The position numbers were made by a program, and so were the translations under genes. Of a DNA stretch of 64,000 bases, positions 12,201-24,840 are shown in pieces. The notes beneath the pieces were generated by a model. That model was not told where the DNA came from. It searched no databases and was given only the letters and a program-made list of their open reading frames with translations. The DNA is from Inia geoffrensis (lineage: Eukaryota > Chordata > Mammalia > Artiodactyla > Iniidae): positions 34,821,496 through 34,885,495 of the forward strand of contig CM070900.1 of the NCBI GenBank assembly GCA_036417435.1, read 5' to 3'. Each line of letters starts with the position of its first letter. Within the stretch, counting starts at the first letter, position 1.

Positions 12201-14827
12201 ACAACCTTAATCATTGTCACAACCAAGTTGTTCTAAAATTACATAAATATGAAATGCTTATCACAATGCCTGGACTCAATAATATTTTAGTAGGGTGTAC
12301 TTTTATCTCAGTTACCTTGTGTTTACACACAGAAATAATTTTGAGATTTCCATCATCTACACTTAAAATACATTGACCGGTGCAGCAGAAAGCTGGAGAA
12401 TCTAACAGAAACTTGAGTGTCTAGGTTATTTTGTAATAAGGAATAATCATTTCTCTCCCCCTTAAATATTTGCTTTTCTCCCTTAAAAAATCATCACAAA
12501 GAGAAATATTGTGAGTGTGAAAATATTATATGATATTGCAAAGCAGTTTGAGCTTTTAAGAAGTCTCGGTGTGATATGAACTGAATCTATTTTTTTATTG
12601 AGAGATAGCCCAGAGGTATCATTCCTGATGCTTCAAAGAAGGGATAAAACTTGCAAATAGATCCTGCTTTTAAAATGACTTTGAGGTTCTTTCCCTGGAA
12701 GCCCTCTGACTGTTCTTCCATTCTGCATAGAGACTGTGATTCAGGTTGACTCTCTGTGATCCCCAAAATACCCCAGCTTCTAATCCTGATGACAATTACA
12801 GATAAGCAAGTCAAAGGGAGAAAAATGAAAAACAAAGGCACTCATGGAGTGACTAGCATAGTTCCTGGGCATGTACTACATGCACTGGCAATTTCTTTTT
12901 AGTTAGACGGTTGGCATATTACCTCTTTAGTTTACATTTAGTCCTTCAGTTGTCCATTTTTCTGAAACCTGGTGCCAATTATTCAGGTTATATAAGAATA
13001 AATATAAGAATTACATAAGAATAAATATCTAGGGCCTGTAATTTTTTATGTCGAATGTAAAAGTATCCTATACAAAATCACAAATGTATAGATTAGTTAT
13101 ATTATACAGAATAATGAATTTATGGAACCACAATGCCCACAAAAGAAGAAATGAGTCATACTTATTTGGTAGCGGCTACTCCCATCCCTCATCCCCCTAC
13201 CCGCCTCTGCACAGCTCCAGCACAGGCTCAAAAATGTTCATTAAAAAATGAATAACGATGTTTAATGCCCACTCAGGTAGCTGGGTGGTTATGTATGAAA
13301 CATTAGACAAGCTTCTTGAATATGGTGCTCCAGACTGAGGTGGCAGCAAGTAGGTAGTATTCTTAACCGGCGTAGAATCAGGACTTAGAAAAGAATGGTT
13401 GTGATAATCAGTTCCAGCGAGCGTCTTTATATTTTCTAGCCTACCAGCCCCATGACCAGATGTGTTTAACTATGGGCCTCTTTAGACACATGCACTGGTT
13501 TCGGGGCAGCAACTCTCCGTTGCTTTGGAAAGTACTATTTTGGGGGCGTGGGCACAATTAAATATTCAGTTTTATGCAGGTGTTCCATCTCTGACAGGCT
13601 TTTCTTTTCTCATCGCCTCCACCCCCCACCTTGTTTCTGTTCTTTTTATTTTTGTAAGTCTATTTGTTGAAGTAGAATTCTGGCCCGGAGAGGCGCAGCA
13701 TTTGTCAGTGGGAGAAGCTGTGGGTGGGAACAAATGTATTTTTCGAGTCACTGCCTTACTCTGCATTCAGAGCATGACTCCTGCTGTCAGGATGGATACC
13801 TGTGAGTATTCTTCCCTCAGGGGCCAGCTTCGATACTTAATTTATGGACGAGCTCAGCCTGATTTTAGAAAATACCTGGCGATGTAAGACTAAGAATCAA
13901 GGAAAAAGATCAAGTTCTCACAGTAGCTGCTTGCTAATTAATCCCAGTGATTAACCATCTGAGAGAATCATCTCAGAATAGCTGTACTGGTCAGTATCTT
14001 TTTCCCATCGTTTTTCCCTCTATCGTTGGCTATCCACAAGCAGGAGAAGACAGAGGATATTTGGAAGTGAATATTTTGACAGTTTTAGAACAGTAATCAA
14101 GGCTGTAGTGACTTCACTGGTTTTCGCTTTGGTGAACTGTATCTTTCCAAGAGGAGCAAGACGGCCTTTCTTTTCATTTGCAGCCTTGTTTTCACTTTGA
14201 AATAGTTCAACTTGGGATATCCTCAGACGTATGCATAAAGCCATATAAAAGATTTTCATAAAACCCAAACTCTGGAGGCAACATAATCAATTCTAGATAG
14301 CATAATACATTTCTTTATAAAGTATGTACCCCGATAAGGACTGAAAAATTTACAATTAATGCTTTCATCATATTGACAAAATCTGAATTAGTCCATTTTA
14401 CATTATCTAAAGTATGTAATAATTTATTAAGTAGTCTAAAGGGTTCTACTGTATGTGTGTTTGTATATATGCATATTCACAAATAAAGCATTCAAAAATA
14501 TACTGAACACCTACTATATGCCAAGCATTATATTTACACACAAACTCCAATGTCTTTATGTATAACATTGTACATTCATATATTTGTCTTAAAACTAATG
14601 ATGAATGTGTTGGCTAAAATGGTCACAGAATGAACTTTATTGTTCAATAATTATGAGATGCCGTAAAATTCTAACACTCAGATATCTCCGATAGCATTTC
14701 ACTATAGGTCACTCTAGGTATTTCTCTCTACATATACATATATAGAAAATTTTCAAAAATGGGATCTACAGACCATTTGGAAATGTAGTATGATTTTAAA
14801 AGCCTAAGTATGAATTTTTTAAATAGC
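12201..14827. other. Non-coding, no confident feature
   Basis: About 2.6 kb without a supported gene. A 120-codon frame at 13525-13887 lies opposite another frame and lacks family features. Around 14490-14540 ('actgaacacctactatatgc') is the start-like word of MIR or a related old repeat. Confidence 0.4.
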
Positions 14828-14838
14828 ATTACTTTTTT

Positions 14839-15040
14839 TTTTTTTTCTGGTATGCGGGCCTCTCACTGTTGTGGCCCCTCCCGTTGTGGAGCACAGGCTC
14901 CGGACGCACAGGCTCAGCAGCCATGGCTGACATGCCCAGCCGCTCCGCGGGATGTGGGATCCTCCCGGACCAGGGCACGAACCCGTGTCCCCTGCATCGG
15001 CAGGCGGACTCTCAACCACTGCGTCACCAGGGAAGCCCGT
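14839..15040 (-). mobile_element. CHR-2-type SINE, antisense
   Basis: Starts with the T-rich complement of its A-tail and ends with the reverse of the tRNA-like head (CACCAGGGAAGCCC). The flanking duplication ATTACTTTTTT is at 14828-14838 and 15041-15051. Apparent reading frames over it on both strands are shadows of the repeat. Confidence 0.95.
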
Positions 15041-15169
15041 ATTACTTTTTTATTATCATTACTCTGCAGATGTTTACTCTTAGTGGTCTTGACCTCTAAA
15101 AGGTCAAGTATACAGGTATTCCCTTTGAAAGGAACTGCCCTGAGGTTCATCATCCAACAGTCCGTTAAT

Positions 15170-15330
15170 TCCTTCTGTGGTACAGTAGGAAGATGGAAAA
15201 ACTCAGAAATTCTCCTACTAACTAGACATATGACCTTCAGCAAACATTACCCTTCCCTGGAATTCATTATGTGTATTCATTCAATGAGGGAATTAGAATA
15301 AATGACTCCTGAACCTTAATGACTTCATCT
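15170..15330 (+). repeat. MIR SINE fragment
   Basis: 'ctaactagacatatgacctt', 'cagcaaacattacccttccc', followed by the A-rich MIR end. Confidence 0.5.
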
Positions 15331-17599
15331 AATCTCTCTAGGGAGGTCAAGGCTTCCTCTCAGATCTTCACACCATACCCCGCGGTCTGCTAAGATGGGT
15401 CCTGGGACAAAGAGGCTCAAAAGTACCCACTTTCATTCTTTGACTCAACAAAAGTTTACTAAGCTCAGCTTCTGTGCTAGGTAGTTAAGCTATAGGGGTC
15501 AACAAGCAGATATGATTCCCTATCTAACAAACTGTATATTCTGGATACTTAAAACTTCCTCTTGTCTAGATTTGAAGGTAATTCAGAAATTCTGGGGGCT
15601 CATATTTTGAATATCAGGACAAGAGATCAAATAGGCAGGATTCAGAGTTAAAGCCTAGCTAATAAAGAAAATCCATTTGTTTGGCTTGTTTTCTGTGTAT
15701 CACTCAGTTTCTGATCTCCTGTGGTTGCTGATGAGACAGCATTCAAGGGTTTAGAGATCCTGAATCTGGTCACATGCCAACATAGTTCTTTGCAACTCTT
15801 AAAGTCTGTCATATTTTGCTAGGCCTAATATACCATGAGTTTTTGGTTGTTAAGTACTTGTTCAAAATCATGATACCAGTCAGCATTTCCAGCACCGGGC
15901 ACATTGTGAGGGGCTTGATATATGTTTATTAAATGAATTAATTACTCAGGTTCCTCTCTTCTCAAAATGCTAAATCCACACACTGGAACACAAAGGTTAG
16001 AGGCAGGGGTTCACTTCATCTACCTAGACCTTAGCTAGAAGATACCAATTGCATCCTAGGTATGCAGAAATTGAACGCAAATCAGAAAAGGGAAAATGGC
16101 CAAAGACTACTGTTCCTTTGCCTTCTAAATCCGGTGCTTGCTCATCATCCATTGAACTGATTGTGAGTGTTCCTGGCGTTGAGGATAGAGCAAGGACGTT
16201 AGAGAATCAGCAAGTTCAGTGCCGTTTCTTTACTGATGCAATCATTTTTATTGAGAGCCTGTTATGTCTTGAGTATGTTCTACATTCTGCAAATTAAGAA
16301 GGAATATATGTTTTCCAATCCCACCCAATTAGATCTTTATACAAAAATAATCCTAACAAATCTCAGTTTAGAATGAGGATAGAAGAAGAAGGCTATCCCC
16401 AAAATCTTTTCTAGGAAGTTAAACACATTTGTGAAATCACATCACTATTTTCAGTATTATCATCTGCGACAAGGGTGTTCTGCTGCTTTATCTCATTGCT
16501 ATGCTTGTTCTTAGTGCTCTGTTTTTCCAGACCAGTCGCCCCCCCCACCAAAAAAAATACCAAAAAACAAAAACAAACAAAAAAAACTATATATATATAT
16601 ATTATGGAGAACAAATATCAGTAAGGTGAGATTGCTGCAGTATTTTTCTTCTCAACTGTCTGAATTTCATTTCTTTACCTGTGTTTCAGTTGCCTAGGAA
16701 ACCTTAGTAGGGTACCATTTGATTGGCTGTCATCCTGGACTTATCATGAGAGTTCTGAGCATAGAGTTAGAGTGGCATAGCCCCAGATAAGTTGTTTCGA
16801 AGCTATAACAATGCATCTCTGTGCTTATTTGCAAGCAGATGCAAACTATACTGAGTTTGAGGTGTCGTCATGTTACAGGAAGAACTGTGCATGGAATTTT
16901 AAAGACTCTCATAACAGATACTACACAACACTATTTTCTCAGTACTGCAACCTTGATCTCTTACCAGGTATCCACGATTTGCTTTCTAACTTGTAGTCTG
17001 GGATTCTTAATTTAAGGTCCAAATTTGAGATTCTTAATTGTACTATCCATACAGACAAGTAGACCTGTCTACTAAGCTAGGGTATTTTACCTACTCATGG
17101 TTGATGATTAAAGTACCTATGATATATTTTCCAGTACTGTTGCACTCATTACATAATGTATTTGATAACTTTAATATCTGTAATAACACTATAATTTATA
17201 AACTGTTTATATATACGTTACCTCATTCGATTCTTTCTGGAACCTGGGACCTAGGTAGGACAATTCTAATTAGTTCACTTAAGACATGGGATATTAAAGG
17301 TCCAAACACATGAAGCTATTTGTGTGTGTCACACAATTGAAAATTAGCAGAGCTGAAATTCACGTCTGGCTCTGCTGATTAAGTACAGGGCTCTGTCCAT
17401 AAGAATTTCTAATTGTTCACATCTAATAAAACAGCATGTCCTTGGTGCCTCCGGCTCCAAAATGTATCCCAAATCCATCTATTTTGCGCATTCTCTGTTA
17501 TATCACTTTTTGTTCCTTCCAGACTTCCACAGTAGACTCCTAAATGGTTTCCTTGATACTATTCTAACTTCCTAAAATTCATTCTCCCCACAGTAGCCA
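15331..17599. other. Non-coding; scattered old repeat pieces
   Basis: About 15435-15545 resembles the start of an unassigned repeat also seen at 24.07, 29.87 and 50.84 kb ('ctgtgctaggtagttaagct'). About 15885-15945 looks like an L2 tail. About 16540-16605 is A-rich followed by TA repeats. No gene. Confidence 0.4.
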
Positions 17600-19925
17600 A
17601 GTACCTTTAAAATTGTAATGTAGGTGTGTTTGAAGTAAAATTTACATGCCACGAAAGGCACAGATTGTAAAAATACAATTCAATGAGTTTTGATAAATAT
17701 ATTCTTCATGTACCTACTACCAAGATTGGAATATAGAACATTTCAGAACTTGAGAAATTTCTCTCGTGCCCTCTTCCAATCCCCATCCCTCAGAGAAAAC
17801 CACTATTTTGATTTCTTTCACTTGGAAATTATATAAATGAGATCATGCAGTATGCACTCTTGATTCTGGCTTCTTTCCTCAATACAGTATTTTTTAAACG
17901 CATCCACGTTGTTGCATGCATGAGGCGTTTGTTGTTTTTAGTGCATTTTAGTAGCCCATCATAAGCATAGGCCTAAATTTGTTTATTTACTGTACTGCTG
18001 ATAGACTCAAGTTATTTCCTATTTTTTATTATTATACCACAGTAATTTTTTAGTAAAAATTTTATTTTAGAATAATCTCACATTTACAGAAAGGTTGTGA
18101 AAATAGTAAAATGAGTTCCTATATACCCCACACCCAGTTGACCCTATTATTAAAATTTTACAGTCGTGTGGTCTCTTTGTCACAATAATAAACCAATATT
18201 GACACGTTATTATTACCTAAAGTTCACAGTTTATTCAGATATCCTTAGCTTTTACCTAATGTTATTTCTCTATTCCAGGACTCCATCCGTAATACCACAA
18301 TAGATTCATTTGACGTTTCCTTAGGCTCCTCTAGCCTGTGACAGTTTCTCAGACTTGTCCTTGTTTTTGATGACTTTGAGAGTTTTGAAGAGTAGTAGAG
18401 AGGTATTTTTTAGAATACCTCTGAATTGGGCTTTCTTTTTTTTATTATTAAAATGGAGTTATGGGGTTTTGGGAAAATAGCCATAGAGGTAAGGTGCCAT
18501 TTCATTGCATCATAGGAAGAGTTCATAGTACCAACATAACATCACTGTGGATATAAAACATGATCACTTGGCTGAGGCGGTGTTTGTCAGCTTTCTCCAC
18601 TGTAAACTTATTCTTTTCCTTCTTTCCATAAGGTAATCTTTGGAAGGAAGTCACACTGTGCACAGCTCACACTTAAGGGGTGGAGATTTATGCCCACTTC
18701 CCCCACCTTCATGGGGTGGTTTTCTATATAAACTATTTGGAATTCTTCTGCAGAAGAAACTTTGCTCTTCTCCATTTATTTATTTATTAAATCACTTATT
18801 TATATGTAAGTACAGATTCATGCATATTTGTTTTATATTTTATGTTATAATCCAATACTATGTTGTTTATTTTGCTCCTCGAACTGTTCCAGCTTCGTCC
18901 ATCGGGAGCTCTTTCAGTTGGCTTCTGTGCCCTTGCCATACCCTGTAGTTGTGTATGGTATTTTATTTTGTTCTGTTTTGTTCTGAGTTCTTCCTTGTTT
19001 TCTGGCACTACAGTCTGCCCCAGGTTCATCTTGTATATACCAACCCCAGTACCAGAGTCATGCTTTTCTTCAAAGAGTCTTGGCTCCTTTTATTTGGAGA
19101 ATAGTATTAGAAACCAAGAGCTCCTTTAAGCTCAACTGTTTCTTTCTCAGATTAAAATGTTTTAATTTTAATATAGTTTAATTTACCATCCTTTTTTCTT
19201 TCCTGAATGTGTTTTTAGTGTTGCATCTAAAAGGTCATCACCTAACGTCACATAGATTTTCTCCTGTGTTTTCTTCTATAATTTTTATAGTTCTTCATTT
19301 TACATTTACATATATGATCTACCTGAGATTAATTTTTGTATAAGGTATATCTGTGATTAGGCTCATATTTGGACTTCCAGATATTTTTTTTCAGCAGCAC
19401 TGATTGAAAAAACTATCCTTTCCAGCACCATTGGTTGAAAAGAATATCCTTTGTCCATTGAATTGCCTGTGCATTTGTTAAAAACAAATTAAACTTGTGT
19501 GGGTCTATTCCTGAGTTTTTTTAATTGTCACATTGACCTGTATGTGTATTCTTTCCCCAAAACAAAGTGCTATGATTACTGTAGCTTTATAGTTACTCTA
19601 GAAGTAAGGTAGTTTATTCATCCAATATTATTTTGCTTCACTATCATGTTAGCTATTCTATGTCCTTTGCATCTGCATATAAATTTTAGAATCAGTTTAT
19701 CGATATCTATACAATAACTTGTTAGAAATTTGATTGGGAGAGGGTTGAATCTATAGATCAAGATGGAAAGAACTGACATCTTAACGACACTGAGTCTTCC
19801 AATCTATGAACATATATTTCCACTTATTGAGATTTCTTTCATCAGTGTATTTTTAGTTTTCCTCCTACAGATCTTTTGCATATTTTCTTAGATTTATACC
19901 CAACTCCTTTTGAGGAGCTAATGTA
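17600..19925 (-). mobile_element. Old L1 (L1M-type) LINE remnant, antisense
   Basis: On the + strand it reads from L1 3' UTR-type sequence ('gtaaaatttacatgccacga'-like, about 17635) through 'agttcctatataccccacac' (about 18114) into antisense ORF2 sequence ('gatctacctgagattaattt', about 19316; 'gggttgaatctatagatcaa', about 19743). Reading frames are destroyed. Confidence 0.7.
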
Positions 19926-20029
19926 AATATTTTAAATTTCAAATTCCAATTTCTTATATCTGGTACAAATAGTAAGCTTTGAAACATAAAGCAATGTCAT
20001 GTTTAACCACTGCCCTTAAAAGGCAAATT

Positions 20030-20545
20030 CCTTACTCTGGCCTACGAGACCCTACCAATCTCTCTAAACTAATCTCAAGCCAGGTTACCCTTCAATCCTG
20101 AAGTTCAAAATGACTCTTTTTTAATTTCTTGACTCATTCCAAGCTTTTTCATGCCTCAGGGGTTTTGCTCTTCATTTTGCCGGGTTTTCTCTTCTCCTAA
20201 GCGGTTTTCTCTTTAGTTCTGGCACCTTTCATCCTTCAGGTCTCAAATCAAATTTCAAATGTCAGAGTGGCCTTCCCTAATCATTCCATCGAAAGTAGCC
20301 TCAACTTTTCTTCCTCTGCTCTTCTTCATTTACGTTTCATAGCCTTCATGGTACTTATGACTCTGACGTTATCTTGTTTATTTGTCACTCTTCTTGGTTA
20401 TTATCTGTCTTTACCAAAATAGAATATAAATTAGATGAGAACAAAGACTTTGCCTTTTTCACTCACCACCTTATTCCCAGTCCTTATTCCCATATCTAAA
20501 GTATAGTAGATGCTCATGTAAATATCTTTGAATGAACATATTTTC
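20030..20545 (+). repeat. L2 LINE 3' end
   Basis: Typical L2 order: 'ctggcctacgagaccctacc', 'tcagagtggccttccctaat', then the closing 'gtagatgctcatgtaaatat' and 'tttgaatgaac'. Confidence 0.65.
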
Positions 20546-20969
20546 TTATAACAAGAAAGATTCAGCAAAATCAGATGCCTCAACTTCAACGAAATCTTTC
20601 TTGAGTCCCTTAAACTGGAAGTGATACTCTCTGCTCTGAGTTTCCCTAAAAATGTATTCCTACTTATGTAATAACTTACAGTTCTGCTTGTTTATATGCA
20701 TCTTTTAACTCCTGCTAGGCTATAAAATCACTGAGAACAGGGGCAGGAATTAATCATCTTTGTATTCTCCATGTCTTTAAAAAAAAAGTACCTTAATTTG
20801 AATTTTTAAAAATTAATAGATAGTGAATTAGCTGGTAACTGGAAGACCTTGGACCTGACCCAGACAAATCTCACCAATTAATTACGTAACTGTTAGAAAG
20901 CCACCTCACCTAAGTAGGCCTTATTTTACATTAAGGGAATTAGACTAGATTGGTAATTCTTAAACTATT
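20546..20969 (+). repeat. Non-coding with a weak MIR at the end
   Basis: Mostly unassigned. About 20850-20965 has a sense MIR-like order ('gttagaaagccacctcacct', 'aagtaggccttattttacat'). Confidence 0.4.
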
Positions 20970-21495
20970 CTTTTTCTGTTGAGGGAGGTATGACAGAAAC
21001 TGTCAGTGCTTCACCTATACCCCTGGGAACCCTTTACCACTTCCATGAACATCAGATTCTAGTCTGCTTTTACTCTCAACATCTAGAACTTGCCTCTCTT
21101 CACTAGAAGACTGCCCTCAGGCTTCCTGAGAAAGCTTTATCTGCAAACTGAGAAAGTCGGAACTATAACCTGCACCTCTGCTCCAGGAAGCCATGAGCCA
21201 CTGACTAAGGATGCAGAGTATAAATGTTCCAGCTTCTTAAGCCCTGATAACCACAGCTCTGAGTGGGGGTTACCCAATCTCCAGAGCTCCCCTATAAAAG
21301 GGACCCAACGCTACCCTCCATAGGACTTTGTTTGATATCTAACCATTGCTTGGCCCTGTTGCATTCCCAGCCTTGCTTCCTCACTTGACAACCTGTTTTT
21401 CTTGGAGAAATTTCCTCATGCATCACTTTCACATGAATACTCATCTCAGAACCGCTTCTGGGGAACTCAACTTGAGACTTGAGACAGTGGGTCAG
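20970..21495 (+). repeat. Possible old LTR remnant
   Basis: Has a TATAAAAG box at 21293-21300 and an end segment ('aaccgcttctggggaactca' then 'acttgagacttgagaca') that resembles the ends of some mammalian ERV LTRs. No retroviral genes are present. Boundaries and family are unsure. Confidence 0.35.
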
Positions 21496-21701
21496 ACTTT
21501 GAAATTCTGCTAAAAACCATGGCTTCTCTTCAGGAAAAAAAAAAAAAAAAGAAGAAAGAAGCATTATATCATTCATGCAAGGTTATTTATATAATCTATG
21601 GATTTCAATTTAAGAATCCCTTGACCAAGAATCCCTAAGGTAACGAACGTCTTGTTCTTAAATTCATTCATTCCTTCAAAAATGTTTATTAAGAATCTAC
21701 A

Positions 21702-21903
21702 GGGCTTCCCTAGTGGTGCAGTTGTTGGGAGTCCGCCTGCCGGCGCAGGGGATGTGGGTTCGTGCCCCGTTCTGGGAGGATCCCGCATGTGGCGGAGCGG
21801 CTAAGCCCGTGGGCCGTGGCCGCTGGGTCTGCGCGTCCGGAGCCTGTGCTCCGCGGCGGCAGAGGCCGCGGCAGTGAGAGGCCCGCATATCGCAAAAAAA
21901 AAA
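21702..21903 (+). mobile_element. CHR-2-type SINE, sense
   Basis: GGGCTTCCCTAGTGGTGCAG head, full CHR-2-type body and pure A tail. Target duplication AAGAATCTACA at 21691-21701 and 21904-21914. Confidence 0.95.
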
Positions 21904-21929
21904 AAGAATCTACAATATACCTGTCAGTA

Positions 21930-22630
21930 TTGTAATTCCCGAGGACACTGGAGTGAACCAGAACCTTGCATCTGAAGAGTTCATCTTCACGTGGAGGAAG
22001 ATGATAATAAACTGGGTAAGAAGAAGAGGAGGAAATGTTAAGTCTTAAGATAATTAAAATACATAGAAAGCTAGTAAACGACTACCTTATGTATGATGAG
22101 GAAAGGAGACCTCTGGGAGGATAAGGCATTTAAGCTGCAATTTTTTTTTTTTTCTTTTTTGTGGTACGCGGGCCTCTCACTGTTGTGGCCTCTCCCGCTG
22201 TGGAGCACAGGCTCCGGACGCGCAGGCTCGGCGGCCATGACTCACGGGCCCAGCCGCTCCGCGGCATGTGGGATCTTCCCTGACCGGGGCGCGAACCCGT
22301 GTCCCCTGCATCGGCAGGCGGACTCTCAACCACTGCGCCACCAGGGAAGCCCTAAGCTGCAATTTTAATGACAAGCAGGAAACAGCCATATAAAGATCAA
22401 GGGGTGGCAACACAGGCAGAGGGAACAACCAGTGCAAAATCTCTAAGTTAGGAACAAGCTTGGTTCCAAGTCCGAGGATCCAAAAGGTTTGAGTGTCTAA
22501 ACCATAGTATGCAAAGCAGAGAATAGTATGAGGTGGAGTTGAAAAAGTGGTCGGGCACCTGTTGATAGTTGGTAAGTAAGGGTAAGGCGTTTGGATTTTG
22601 TTCTAGATAAAGTGGAAATAATGATAATCA
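21930..22630 (+). repeat. Unassigned ancient repeat, split by a SINE
   Basis: Words such as 'ggcagagggaacaaccagtg', 'caaaatctctaagttaggaa' and 'gcgtttggattttgttctag' follow the order of a dispersed mammalian repeat that also appears at 29.87-30.34 and 51.34-52.60 kb. The SINE at 22145-22352 interrupts it. I could not assign a family name. Confidence 0.45.
22145..22352 (-). mobile_element. CHR-2-type SINE, antisense
   Basis: T-rich start, CHR-2-type body, and head ending CCACCAGGGAAGCCC. Exact 14-bp target duplication TAAGCTGCAATTTT at 22131-22144 and 22353-22366. Confidence 0.95.
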
Positions 22631-22639
22631 GTGCTAGTC

Positions 22640-23515
22640 TTCTACTGGAACATACTACTGCTAAGTGCTATAGTATGGGGTTTGGACTCTAATTGTACTT
22701 TACTCAGTTCCATTGATACCACCCCTTTACTTTTCTTTCCTTACATACCCCTTCTTTGTCACCTGAGTGTAAGTTAATGGGTCCCTAGTTCCTCCCTGCT
22801 AAGTCTTCCCTTAACAGGAGAAAAAAGGAAATGACAGGATGAGTAATTGTATAAACTAAAGCCATCTCTGAATGACTCTAACTCAATGAATAATGAGAAT
22901 TTCCCTGAAAATTTACACTGCTCAGATGAACCATCCTTGACCCCTGACTAGCTCTAGAGCTAGGCTTTTGTTCAGAGGATCTTCACATTAAAGTGATAAA
23001 ATCTTAGAGCATCCAGGGTAAATGTTACTGCTATCTTCACTTTTGTTTATGTTGGGTGGGTGGAGATTTGGATTGATGGCCATGGTTAGCATTGATTTCA
23101 TATGGATTTAATTGCAAAGAAAAAAGCTACAGATGCTCATTTACTTAAGTCCGTAAAACTCGGTGGAAGGTTGTCTGAAAGCACAGTAGATATGAACAGA
23201 ATCTCAAATTCAAGCAAAAAAAAAAAAAGTCACAGTATGGCTTCTGAAATATTTTTTATTCCAATATTCCTTCTCTGGCACCATCGTAGTTATTCCGCAA
23301 CTCATGCCCCCTAACAGGAAAGGAGTCTTTCTGACAAAGCAAGCTTGATAAGACAGCTGGAGTTTCTTGGAGAATGTTGACCAAAGTAATTACTGTATTT
23401 CTGACAGCAGCTGTAAAGATTTGTTGCTAAAAATTTAACCCCTGACTAACTGAATTCAAAGGAATGGTCATATTTTGCTGACACATATGAGGATATTACT
23501 TTAAAAATATGAGCA
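22640..23515. other. Non-coding, nothing recognised
   Basis: No supported gene; an A12 run lies near 23217-23228. Confidence 0.4.
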
Positions 23516-23722
23516 GGCTTCCCTGGTGGCGCAGTGGTTGAGCGTCTGCCTGCCGATGCAGGGGACACGGGTTCGTGCCCCGGTCCGGGAGGATCCCACA
23601 TGCCGCGGAGCGGCTGGGCCTGTGAGCCATGGCCGCTGAGCCTGCGTGTCCGGAGCCTGTGCTCTGCAACGGGAGAGGCCACAACAGTGAGAGGCCCGCG
23701 TACCGCAAAAAAAAAAAAAAAA
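23516..23722 (+). mobile_element. CHR-2-type SINE, sense
   Basis: GGCTTCCCTGGTGGCGCAGT head with pol III A- and B-box motifs, complete body, and an A-run tail. The flanks share only GAGC, so the target duplication is unclear. Confidence 0.93.
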
Positions 23723-24414
23723 GAGCTATTTAATTAGATTAAGAGCATAATGATTTCTTCCTTGATACCCTGGGTTCAAAGGCTTTGCAAAAATATTTAT
23801 ATAACAGATGAAGGAAAAGTGATTCTCTTTAGTGGTCTGCTTTTCCCCGCTCCGGTTTCCATAGTTGTATGCACCCTAACATTTAGCCTACTTGGCAAGC
23901 AACAAAACGTAATCTGCTTTTGGATACAGTTAAGCTTGAAGCAATATGGAGGTAATATAGTGTAAAATGCAGTGCCTTCTCTAACCCTAGATTGCTAAAA
24001 TTATCTCTAAAATTTGTCTCCTGTAGTTCTCCTAAATTATCAAAACTCATTGTTTTGCAACAACCGGTTGCCACATATTGGCTGAGTATCTACTATTTAC
24101 AAGATACTAAAAACCAATGGATTACAAAGCAATATAAAACATGATTTCTGCCTTCAGAGTTTATGCGACACGTATGGCACTGAGCTGTATGGAAAAATAA
24201 CTATGGGGAGTAGGTAATAAATTTACAGGCATCATCATGATCAAAAGTTTATTATTTAGAGCCTGGTTGCTGTGCAGGAGGATTCTGAATAATATTCAAA
24301 TAAATGGTGTGCACGACATTGTTTTAGGAATTTTGCTGATGTCAAACTGAGAATAAAATGCTGCCTTGATTACAGTAGAAGTGTTCATGGTAGTCATAAC
24401 AGCAGTAGTAGAGT
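23723..24414. other. Non-coding; weak old-repeat similarity
   Basis: About 24075-24230 ('gctgagtatctactatttac', 'catgatttctgccttcagag') resembles the start of the unassigned repeat described at 29.87 kb. No gene. Confidence 0.35.
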
Positions 24415-24840
24415 AGGTAGTATAAGAATAGCAAACATTTACTAATCAGACACTACATGTCACATGCTCTGCATTTATTATTTCTAGCCCACTCAACCAT
24501 CCTATGAAGTAAGTGCAGTGAGCCACATTTTTTTTTTTTTTTTTTTTTTTTTGCGGTACGCGGGCCTCTCACTGTTGTGGCCTCTCCCGTTGCGGAGCAC
24601 GGGCTCCGGACGCGCAGGCCCAGCGGCCATGGCTCACGGGCCCAGCCGCTCCGCGGCACGTGGGATCATTCCAGAGCGGGGCACGAACCCGGGTCCCCTG
24701 CATCGGCAGGCGGACTCTCCACCACTGCGCCACCAGGGAAGGCCAAGTGAGCCACATTTTTACAAATGAGAACTCTCAGGCTCACATCCATCCCAAATTG
24801 GGAATTCAATCAGAATTACAAAGTCAGGACTTCTTGTCTC
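24415..24840 (-). repeat. MIR SINE split by a younger SINE
   Basis: Antisense MIR halves: 'gcaaacatttactaatcaga' to 'ccatcctatgaagtaagtgc' on the left, and 'tttttacaaatgagaactct' onward on the right. They are separated by the SINE at 24533-24745. Confidence 0.7.
24533..24745 (-). mobile_element. CHR-2-type SINE with long pure T-run, antisense
   Basis: The T-run at about 24528-24552 is uninterrupted, the body is close to the consensus, and the 16-bp duplication AGTGAGCCACATTTTT (24517-24532 and 24746-24761) is exact. This suggests a recent insertion. The head reads CACCAGGGAAGGCC, with a G replacing the usual C. Confidence 0.95.

Noticed and set aside
14810..15301. 163-codon + frame and overlapping minus frames
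   Set aside because: The middle is a translated CHR-2-type SINE; the same peptides recur at every SINE in the window.
21293..21300. TATAAAAG as a gene promoter
   Set aside because: No downstream exon or long reading frame; it sits in a sequence that looks like an old LTR.
22093..22437. Open frames on both strands repeating words such as LPMQGTRVRA
   Set aside because: Translated SINE sequence, the same as at 14.9, 23.6, 24.6 and 61.1 kb, not a gene family.
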